Shown piece after piece: positions 1-5,052 of a DNA stretch of 7,875 nt (position 1 is its first letter; each line of letters begins with the position of its first letter). The stretch comes from Prevotellaceae bacterium UBA1786 (GTDB lineage Bacteria; Bacteroidota; Bacteroidia; Bacteroidales; Bacteroidaceae): NCBI GenBank assembly GCA_002314525.1, contig DCGE01000051.1, positions 1 through 7,875 of the forward strand, given 5' to 3'. Both the position numbers and the translations under genes were made by a program. The notes under the pieces were generated by a model, which had not been told where the DNA came from, did not search any database, and saw only the letters and a list, made by a program, of their open reading frames with translations.

Positions 1-912
1 CGGTTTGTTGAGGATTACATAGACCTTCTTCTCAAGGCTTACGAGCTGATCGTGGAAATGGATTTCGTCAGTACGCTGAACTTTTGTTCCGAGTTCTGTC
101 ACGATTTCTCCGTTGACCTTTACGACACCTGCCTGGATGTATTCATCGGCTTCACGACGTGAACATACTCCTGCGTTGGCAAGGAACTTGTTCAGACGGA
201 TCGGTGCATTAGGGTCCTCGAGGTATTCTTTGTATTCAATCTGCTTCTTGAGACTGTATTTGTCATTTGGGTTGTAGTTGCCTTTACGCTTCTGGTTGTA
301 GCCACCCTGACGGTTGTTGTTGTAACCACCCTGACGGTTGTTGTTGTTGTAACCGCCCTGACGGTTGTAGCCGCCTTGAGTACGTGGGCCACCCTGTGAA
401 GGACGTCCCTGATATCCACCCTGATATCCACCCTGATAACCACCCTGGTTTCCGCGGTTCTGGTATCCGCCTTGGCTGTTATGGTTCTGGTATCCGCCCT
501 GAGGTCTTGGACGGTTCTGTGACTGTGGACGGTCCTGGTATCCACCTTCGTGGCTCTGGTATCCACCTTCGCGGCTCTGGTATCCACCTTCGCGGTTTTG
601 ATAGCCTCCTTGGTTTCCATAGCCTCCTCGGCTCTGATAACCGTTTTCATGTCTCTGGTATCCACCCTGGCCGTAACCTCCTCGGTTATTGTAGCCACCT
701 TTGCTGTAGCCTCCACCTTGGTTGCCGTAGCTGCTACGTCCTTGATAGCCATTGTCCCTGCTGCCATTCTGTGTCTCAAATCCCTGAGGACGGAATGCTT
801 GCTCTCTTGATGGGGCATTGCTGATTCGCTCTGCACGCTGGAAGCGTGGGCGCTGGCGTTTACCTGCTGGCTCTTGTCCTGTCGGATTTTGCCATTCTTC
901 GTTTTCGCTCAT
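1..912 (-). CDS. RsuA/RluB-family 23S/16S rRNA pseudouridine synthase with GGY-rich N-terminal extension (C-terminus cut by window edge)
   Basis: This is the first 304 codons of a pseudouridine synthase, an enzyme that isomerises specific uridines in ribosomal RNA. The start is ATG 912-910. Residues 1-45 are polar and basic, residues 66-205 form a repetitive tract with 18 GGY triplets separated by Gln, Asn, Arg and Ser, and residues 208-234 form a charged linker. An S4 RNA-binding domain starts at about residue 238 (RLNKFLANAGVCSRREAD, then VVKVNG). The last visible residues, VILNKP, are the usual entry to the catalytic domain. The catalytic Asp (GRLD-type motif) lies beyond the edge, so activity cannot be judged, and target specificity (RluB, RluE, RluF or RsuA) is unassigned. 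Long low-complexity extensions on this enzyme are, to my recollection, common in Bacteroidales. The gene follows an intrinsic terminator and probably has its own promoter between 913 and 979. Confidence 0.9.
   Translation of the reverse strand, partial: MSENEEWQNPTGQEPAGKRQRPRFQRAERISNAPSREQAFRPQGFETQNGSRDNGYQGRSSYGNQGGGYSKGGYNNRGGYGQGGYQRHENGYQSRGGYGNQGGYQNREGGYQSREGGYQSHEGGYQDRPQSQNRPRPQGGYQNHNSQGGYQNRGNQGGYQGGYQGGYQGRPSQGGPRTQGGYNRQGGYNNNNRQGGYNNNRQGGYNQKRKGNYNPNDKYSLKKQIEYKEYLEDPNAPIRLNKFLANAGVCSRREADEYIQAGVVKVNGEIVTELGTKVQRTDEIHFHDQLVSLEKKVYVILNKP
298..717 (-). repeat. GGY-rich coding repeat tract inside the pseudouridine synthase gene
   Basis: These bases encode residues 66-205 of the pseudouridine synthase. 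The tract has 18 GGY units in different arrangements: GGYQSRE-type units of 7 residues (21-bp DNA repeats at about 541-603), GGYQ units of 4 residues (three 12-bp repeats at 408-443), and GGYNNNNRQ-type units of 9-10 residues (27-30-bp repeats at about 300-370). Near-identical neighbouring DNA units point to expansion by slippage or unequal recombination. The tract lacks long hydrophobic stretches and is expected to be disordered. The repeats also leave other frames open, which produces misleading long reading frames on both strands. Confidence 0.9.
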
Positions 913-945
913 AATTTTGTACTTTTAATAATAAATAATTCTAAA

Positions 946-959
946 ACGTGAAAACACGT
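946..959. other. Short perfect inverted repeat in the leader of the pseudouridine synthase gene
   Basis: ACGTG and CACGT flank a four-base loop (TTTT read on the minus strand), 34 bases upstream of the start codon at 912. It could be an RNA hairpin in the leader or a small protein-binding palindrome. The five-base stem is short and the flanks do not extend it, so chance is a fair alternative. Confidence 0.3.
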
Positions 960-979
960 CGCATATTAGTTAATATGAT

Positions 980-1002
980 AAAAAAGCAGACAAACTCTGC
1001 CT
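980..1002 (-). terminator. Rho-independent terminator after the membrane protein gene
   Basis: Read on the minus strand, the RNA would form a stem of GCAGA with TCTGC around the loop GTTTG. An outer A-T and G-T pair lengthens it to seven pairs, and a run of six T follows directly (985-980). It begins 7 bases after the TAA (1012-1010) of the 117-residue membrane protein gene, so it ends the divIC unit and separates it from the pseudouridine synthase gene. Confidence 0.8.
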
Positions 1003-1009
1003 ATGGTTG

Positions 1010-1363
1010 TTATCTCTGTTCCTTCTTCAGTTCTGCCGGAATTCTGAAAGCAGTGTAAGTTTCAAATACTACGAATATGATGAACGGAACAAGCCATCCG
1101 GTACGTGAATAGGGATAGAACAACATCATACCTGCGGAAATGACAGACATGATGGCCCCTATGGCTTGTTGGCGATACAGTCTTCTTAGTACTATGTTCT
1201 GAGTGTCGGGATGGTTCTGCAGAAGTCGTCCTGCGGTAAATAACAGTGACCCGACTGCAAAGACATACCCAGATGCAGCCCAGTTCGTTATCCATGTGGC
1301 TGTTCCGATTAAAACCATGATCTCTCCCAGACCGGCTATTATCTCTAAATACTTATTCTTCAT
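1010..1363 (-). CDS. Small membrane protein of unknown function, four predicted helices
   Basis: I do not recognise a family for this 117-residue protein. It shows four hydrophobic segments at about residues 8-27, 30-48, 67-84 and 90-108. A basic/polar loop (HPDTQNIVLRRLYRQQ, 51-66) lies between helices 2 and 3, and the C-terminus is charged (ELKKEQR). This pattern suggests an inner-membrane protein with both ends and the central loop in the cytoplasm. There is no signal peptide and no visible catalytic motif. The start ATG (1363-1361) lies inside the end of the divIC-like gene: the two overlap by 11 nt, so translation is probably coupled. An intrinsic terminator follows directly. The coupling suggests a role in the envelope or division, but that is guilt by association only. 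Confidence 0.8.
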   Translation of the reverse strand: MKNKYLEIIAGLGEIMVLIGTATWITNWAASGYVFAVGSLLFTAGRLLQNHPDTQNIVLRRLYRQQAIGAIMSVISAGMMLFYPYSRTGWLVPFIIFVVFETYTAFRIPAELKKEQR

Positions 1364-1649
1364 CCTTCATTACAAAGACATCCTCGTCTTGAGCCTTCAT
1401 GTAATATTTCTCGCGGGCAATCCGTTTGACGGTCTTGAGGTTAGTCCTAATATCCTTTAATTCTTCTTTCTGCTCTGCAAATAAATCTTGCTGTTGCTTG
1501 ATTTTCTGCTTCAATTCGGCAATTTCACGTTTCTGCGCAATCCTGTTTATCAGGCTGCTTTCGCCGATGAAGCCGATCATAACAAAAAATACAAGCATTG
1601 CCAAAATGTACTTGTAGTTGAACAGTTGATGCCAATCGAATTTATTCAT
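1353..1649 (-). CDS. DivIC/FtsB-like septum formation initiator protein
   Basis: This 98-residue bitopic division protein has a short cytoplasmic N-terminus (1-13), one transmembrane helix (about 14-29), and a Glu/Lys/Gln-rich coiled coil (about 36-75). It ends in the family's C-terminal patch IAREKYYMK (77-85) followed by EDVFV (89-93). FtsB/DivIC proteins pair with FtsL and link to FtsQ/DivIB at the septum, activating septal peptidoglycan synthesis. Length and layout match the Bacteroidales members of the family, in which this gene often sits beside dnaX. The start at 1649 keeps a normal N-terminus before the helix. No Shine-Dalgarno sequence is present, and a promoter-like element lies only four bases upstream. 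The stop overlaps the start of the following membrane protein gene. Confidence 0.9.
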   Translation of the reverse strand: MNKFDWHQLFNYKYILAMLVFFVMIGFIGESSLINRIAQKREIAELKQKIKQQQDLFAEQKEELKDIRTNLKTVKRIAREKYYMKAQDEDVFVMKDEE

Positions 1650-1653
1650 GGTG

Positions 1654-1661
1654 CAAAGTTA
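1654..1661 (-). promoter_or_regulatory. Bacteroidota -7 promoter element (TAACTTTG) abutting the divIC-like start codon
   Basis: The minus strand reads TAACTTTG, then CACC, then the ATG of the divIC-like gene. This fits the Bacteroidota sigma-A -7 consensus TAnnTTTG exactly. A clear -33 TTTG is not visible; CTGG about 21 bases upstream is the nearest candidate. Transcription from this element would start at or within a few bases of the ATG, giving a leaderless or nearly leaderless mRNA. The element lies in the 63-base gap after dnaX and gives the division genes a promoter independent of the upstream unit. Confidence 0.6.
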
Positions 1662-1712
1662 GTAATTTTTATGCAGTTAGAGCCAGTAAAATAGTTTTTT
1701 TTAATAAAAAAG

Positions 1713-2405
1713 TCATAATGTCAGTGCAAATTCCCTTTCAAGTCTGACAAAAGCGTTGTTATGCTCCCTCATCAGTTTGATTTGGTCTTGTCTGCTGAGC
1801 ACTAATGGCGCATCGGACAGTTCGCGCATGCTGACCTTCATCTTCAGTGTAGGATGAGACAGTTGCTTCCTCATGGAAGGAATGATTCTGTGCATCAGAC
1901 CTTTCATCTGGTCGAGAACGGTAGGATTTTCGACCAGTACTTCAAACTCGTCCTTGCTTATCATCTTCGGTTCAAGTTGATCCATCCTCTGAGACATAGC
2001 TTTCTCCTCGTGCGGCATGTTCTGGGCAAACGTCCTCCATGCGACGATTAAATCGGTAGGATTGATTTCAGCCGGTTGTGCATCATTCAGTGAAATGCTT
2101 TCAGTCTCCGGCAATGTTGCAGCAGAAGTGTCTTCCGGTTTGCCGGATGTGTGCATCTGTTTGATTGAGAATCCGGAAAAATGAGAAATCGTCTTTTCCG
2201 TCTTTGGGATGTTCAGCGTGGCAGGATGTGAGAAGTCTCTTTTCTCTGCTTGAGACGTTTGTGGGACAGCCATAGCGGAAGCGGCCGATGATGAAGTCGT
2301 CGGTTCTGCGTCTGGTTTGGTGAAAACCGGTCTCAGACGTTTTGATTTCCCTATGGAAGCCCTTGCTCGTTCAGGGATGGCCTTCAGGTTGTGAGTCCTG
2401 AGCAA
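1713..2405 (-). CDS. dnaX: DnaX C-terminal (tau-like) part, in the +1 frame relative to the ATPase part
   Basis: This reading frame holds the linker and C-terminal domain of the DNA polymerase III tau subunit. The frame is open from 2447. A TTG at 2405 is the only nominal start near it, and nothing marks it as a real initiation site. Family similarity begins at about LRPVFTKP, followed by a Ser/Thr/Ala/Pro-rich linker. A C-terminal domain of about 120 residues follows (TDLIVAWRTFAQNMP through MREHNNAFVRLEREF), of the type seen at the end of Bacteroidales DnaX. In tau this region contacts the polymerase and helicase. It is most likely translated only as an extension of the upstream ATPase frame. 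Joined through the CCC-TGA junction, the protein would be 588 residues, a usual length for this order. If no shift occurs, this is the dead 3' half of a broken dnaX. It ends with TGA 1715-1713. Confidence 0.8.
   Translation of the reverse strand: MLRTHNLKAIPERARASIGKSKRLRPVFTKPDAEPTTSSSAASAMAVPQTSQAEKRDFSHPATLNIPKTEKTISHFSGFSIKQMHTSGKPEDTSAATLPETESISLNDAQPAEINPTDLIVAWRTFAQNMPHEEKAMSQRMDQLEPKMISKDEFEVLVENPTVLDQMKGLMHRIIPSMRKQLSHPTLKMKVSMRELSDAPLVLSRQDQIKLMREHNNAFVRLEREFALTL
2371..2385 (-). other. dnaX: Candidate +1 translational frameshift site CCC-TGA in dnaX (or one-base insertion)
   Basis: In the ATPase frame the last codons are GAA GGC CAT CCC TGA, followed by A. A peptidyl-tRNA-Pro moving from CCC (2376-2374) to CCT (2375-2373) would continue as GAA CGA GCA AGG, straight into the tau C-terminal frame. 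A sense codon that can re-pair one base forward before a slow TGA stop is the arrangement used in bacterial prfB (CTT-TGA) and eukaryotic antizyme (TCC-TGA). A short purine patch, GAAGG (2385-2381), lies four bases upstream of CCC. It is weaker and more distant than the prfB stimulator, and Bacteroidota make little use of such pairing. A CC-to-CCC insertion would look identical. Confidence 0.5.
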
Positions 2406-3480
2406 TCTCGATGAGAGTGATTTCGACGAGAAGACGTTTGTTCTGGCTCATCTTGTAGTTGATGTCGCAGTCTGTGCATCTTCTGATTGCCGAATACAGC
2501 ATAGGTGTAGGACACTTCGATGCCTGCTGGGCGTATCGCTGACGGAGTTCGTCGTTGCCTTCTATGAGACTGACGGTCTGAGAGTCCTTGCTCATGAGAA
2601 GGTTGCGGAGATGACTGTTGAGTCCTATGATGAAATGGTTTCCGTCGAATCCTTTACCGAGAATCTCATCGAACGTCATCATGATGTCACCTACCTTGTT
2701 GTCAAGGAAGCAATCGACCAGCCGGAAGTAATAGTCGTAGTCAAGTACGTTGAGGTTGGCAATCGTCTTCTCGTATGTGATGTTCCCCTGACAGAATGCA
2801 TTGACCTGGTCGAAGATGGAAAGCGCATCGCGCATTCCACCATCAGCCTTCTGGGCAATGACATTGAGAGCAGCAGGTTCAGCCTGTACATTCTCCTTCT
2901 CAGCTACTTTTGTGAGATGTCCGACGATGTCGTTGACGGTCATGCGACTGAAATCGTAGATCTGGCATCTGCTCAGAATGGTAGGCAGAAGCTTGTGCTT
3001 CTCAGTGGTGGCCAGGATGAAAATCACATAATGAGGAGGTTCCTCGAGAGTCTTCAGAAAAGCATTGAAAGCACTTTGTGACAGCATGTGAACCTCGTCG
3101 ATGATGAAGACCTTGTATTTGCCTACTTGAGGCGGGATGCGTGTCTGTTCAATCAGGGCACGAATGTCATCAACGGAGTTGTTGGATGCAGCATCAAGTT
3201 CATGGATGTTGAGTGAACGATTCTCGTTGAATGCCATGCAAGACTCACATTCATCGCAGGCTTCCCCGTTTTCTTTTGGGTTGAGGCAGTTGATTGTCTT
3301 TGCGAAAATTCGAGCACATGTCGTCTTTCCGACGCCCCTCGGCCCACAGAAAAGATAGGCATGAGCCAGATGGTTGCTCATAATGGAATTCCTGAGCGTG
3401 ACTGTCAGAGCACCTTGCCCCACGACGGAGTCGAAGGTTACAGGTCTGTATTTTCTGGCTGATACAATGTAATTATCCAT
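2371..3480 (-). CDS. dnaX: DNA polymerase III subunit gamma/tau, ATPase and clamp-loader domains (gamma-like product)
   Basis: DnaX is the motor subunit of the clamp loader, which opens the beta clamp and places it on primed DNA. The 369 residues contain Walker A GPRGVGKTT (46-54), a zinc module with Cys65, Cys75, Cys78 and Cys81, and Walker B IIDEVHML (126-133). Sensor 1 lies around ATTE (157-160), the SRC arginine-finger motif at 170-172, and sensor 2 GGMRDAL at 214-220. The clamp-loader domain III follows and ends around LLVEITLIEIAQ. The frame then stops at TGA 2373-2371 after only nine more residues, whereas the usual Bacteroidales protein continues for over 200. The missing part is present in the +1 frame. 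The start ATG 3480 lies 16 nt after rfbC, so co-transcription is likely. All ATPase motifs are intact, so this product alone should be a functional gamma-like subunit. Confidence 0.93.
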   Translation of the reverse strand: MDNYIVSARKYRPVTFDSVVGQGALTVTLRNSIMSNHLAHAYLFCGPRGVGKTTCARIFAKTINCLNPKENGEACDECESCMAFNENRSLNIHELDAASNNSVDDIRALIEQTRIPPQVGKYKVFIIDEVHMLSQSAFNAFLKTLEEPPHYVIFILATTEKHKLLPTILSRCQIYDFSRMTVNDIVGHLTKVAEKENVQAEPAALNVIAQKADGGMRDALSIFDQVNAFCQGNITYEKTIANLNVLDYDYYFRLVDCFLDNKVGDIMMTFDEILGKGFDGNHFIIGLNSHLRNLLMSKDSQTVSLIEGNDELRQRYAQQASKCPTPMLYSAIRRCTDCDINYKMSQNKRLLVEITLIEIAQDSQPEGHP

Positions 3481-3496
3481 ATGATTTTATGACTGT

Positions 3497-4054
3497 TTAG
3501 AAGGAAAACGGACTGTTGAAATCCTTGAATCTCTCGTGTTTTTTGTCTTTGTCGCTAAGTATGCGTTCCTCGGCAGGAATACGCCAGTCGATGTTCAGGT
3601 CCGGGTCATCCAGTGCAATTCCACCTTCGCTCTGTGGAGCATAGAAATTGTCGCACTTGTACTGGAATACTGCTTCCTCGCTGAGAACTGCGAAGCCATG
3701 TGCAAATCCATGCGGAACGAAGAGTTGGCGTTTGTTGTCTTCAGAGAGTTCCACTGCTACATGCTGACCATAGGTGGCACTTCCCTTTCGGATATCGACA
3801 GCAACATCAAGTACACGACCTTTCACGACGCGAACCAGTTTGGCCTGAGTGAATGGGGGTTTCTGAAAATGCAGTCCTCTCACCACTCCTGCCACAGATT
3901 TGCTTTCGTTGTCCTGAACAAAATGCACATCCGACACGTTCTCCCTGAAATCCCTTTCGGAGAATGACTCAAAGAAATATCCGCGGGAGTCGTTGAAGAT
4001 TCTCGGGATGATGATCTTTACATCCTCTATCTCAGTGTTGATTACTTCAATCAT
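3497..4054 (-). CDS. rfbC: dTDP-4-dehydrorhamnose 3,5-epimerase
   Basis: RfbC/RmlC inverts C3 and C5 of dTDP-4-keto-6-deoxyglucose, the third step in making dTDP-L-rhamnose for surface polysaccharides. The 185-residue product is a cupin of normal length. Visible motifs include SRGYFFESF (23-31) and RGLHFQ with the catalytic His62. GFAHGF follows at 116-121, then Tyr138, which matches the family's catalytic tyrosine, and LSDKD with the conserved Asp170. The start is ATG 4054-4052. It overlaps the aroB stop as ATGA, so translation is coupled to aroB. A 32-residue upstream extension in the same frame is only aroB coding sequence read in another frame. The partner genes rfbA, rfbB and rfbD are not in the window. 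dnaX follows after 16 nt. Confidence 0.95.
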   Translation of the reverse strand: MIEVINTEIEDVKIIIPRIFNDSRGYFFESFSERDFRENVSDVHFVQDNESKSVAGVVRGLHFQKPPFTQAKLVRVVKGRVLDVAVDIRKGSATYGQHVAVELSEDNKRQLFVPHGFAHGFAVLSEEAVFQYKCDNFYAPQSEGGIALDDPDLNIDWRIPAEERILSDKDKKHERFKDFNSPFSF

Positions 4055-5052
4055 ATTCCGTCTCTGAAGAAGTCGAGTGCTTCGATGAATTGTTCCTTGT
4101 CGATTGGACGATTGATCCTCACGCATCCTTGACCGCTGAGCAAGGTACATAGGATGTTATCGCCGAAGTTCTTCTTGTCGTGGCTGACGTAGCCGAACAG
4201 CTTGTCGTAGTCGTCGCAGCTTAATTCCATCGTGCCATAGTTCTCGCGGATAAATGTCACGACAGAGTGCATCAGACTTTCCGGGAAGTCGAAGTATTTT
4301 GTGCTGAGGTAGAGTTCACAAATCATGCCCCATGCCACTGCGTATCCATGAAGTACGGGACGGCCTGTTTCCATCGAGAAACTCTCAAGAGCATGCCCGA
4401 AGGTATGGCCGAAATTCAGAGCCTTCCTCATGTCCTTCTCCTTCGGATCTTTTTCTACAAACATCTTCTTGACTCCCACACTTCTGCGAATCATCCTGTC
4501 CAGTGATTCGTAATCAGGATTGTCGACATCGAAAGACAGGAGTTCGTCAAGCATGTCGGATTTCGACAGAAGGCCATGCTTGAGCATCTCTGCATAACCC
4601 GACAGGAAGTTCCTTGAGTCAAGAGTCTTGAGGAACCGGAAGTCGAACAATACTCTGGCAGGGAGACTGAATACCCCTATCTCGTTTTTCAGCCCACCGA
4701 AATTGAAGCCAGTCTTACCTCCTGCGCTGGCATCGACCATGCCGAGTAGGGTGGTAGGGATGTTGATGAACTTAATACCTCTTTTGTATGTGCTGGCAGC
4801 AAAGCCTCCGAGGTCAGTAACCATTCCGCCTCCGAGATTGATCAGAACAGAATAGCGAGTTGCTCCACCCTCCATGAGTCCGCTCCATACCTTGCTCACG
4901 TTTTCGATGTTCTTGTTCTCATCGCCGGCAGGTATGGTGATCAGAGTATATGGAGTGTCGCTGAGACCCTGTACGAAGATGTCCAGACACAGTTTTTCTG
5001 TGTTCTCGTCGCATAGGACGAACACTTTATCGTATGATGACAAATCCACCAT
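4051..5052 (-). CDS. aroB: 3-dehydroquinate synthase
   Basis: AroB converts DAHP to 3-dehydroquinate, the second step of the shikimate pathway, in the cytoplasm using NAD and a divalent metal. The 333-residue product has the NAD-binding stretch LGGGMVTDLGGF (73-84), IPTTLLGMVDASAGGK (98-113), and metal ligands Glu155 (GYAEMLKHG), His216 (NFGHTFGH) and His235 (LHGYAVAWGM). Many homologues have Glu where Tyr237 stands here; I believe Tyr is usual in Bacteroidota, but this is from memory. The start at ATG 5052 lies within the end of the GH97 gene (26-nt overlap). It gives an N-terminus about 10-20 residues shorter than most family members: the conserved FVLCDENT segment begins at residue 11. In-frame sequence upstream is closed by TAA only seven codons earlier, so no longer ATG start exists. 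The stop overlaps rfbC. Confidence 0.95.
   Translation of the reverse strand: MVDLSSYDKVFVLCDENTEKLCLDIFVQGLSDTPYTLITIPAGDENKNIENVSKVWSGLMEGGATRYSVLINLGGGMVTDLGGFAASTYKRGIKFINIPTTLLGMVDASAGGKTGFNFGGLKNEIGVFSLPARVLFDFRFLKTLDSRNFLSGYAEMLKHGLLSKSDMLDELLSFDVDNPDYESLDRMIRRSVGVKKMFVEKDPKEKDMRKALNFGHTFGHALESFSMETGRPVLHGYAVAWGMICELYLSTKYFDFPESLMHSVVTFIRENYGTMELSCDDYDKLFGYVSHDKKNFGDNILCTLLSGQGCVRINRPIDKEQFIEALDFFRDGI

Noticed and set aside
541..603. CRISPR-like repeats
   Set aside because: The units are directly adjacent 21-bp copies without unique spacers, and they encode part of the GGY tract.
192..836. Long open frames opposite and alongside the GGY tract (minus strand 192-836, plus strand 267-824 and 550-810)
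   Set aside because: Their products are low-complexity shadows of the repeat DNA. The real frame is minus-strand 912 downward, which leads into a recognisable S4 domain.
1691..1713. A/T-rich dyad just after dnaX as a terminator
   Set aside because: The stem would consist almost only of A-T pairs with no GC core, so it is not a convincing intrinsic terminator; chance in an A/T-rich gap is more likely.
2371..2405. Independent translation start for the DnaX C-terminal part at TTG 2405
   Set aside because: There is no ribosome-binding context. The first residues from TTG overlap the conserved end of the ATPase frame and look like out-of-frame sequence; homologues have this region only as part of DnaX.
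2371..2450. E. coli-like -1 slippery site (A AAA AAG) in dnaX
   Set aside because: No such heptamer occurs in the overlap, and the C-terminal frame is +1, not -1, relative to the ATPase frame.
2611..3081. Plus-strand open frame of 156 codons opposite dnaX
   Set aside because: It lies entirely antisense to well-conserved dnaX coding sequence and shows no recognisable domain or start context.
4055..4150. N-terminal extension of rfbC starting at 4150
   Set aside because: These 32 residues are aroB sequence in another frame and are foreign to the RmlC family. The ATG at 4054 gives a family-typical start and an ATGA overlap.
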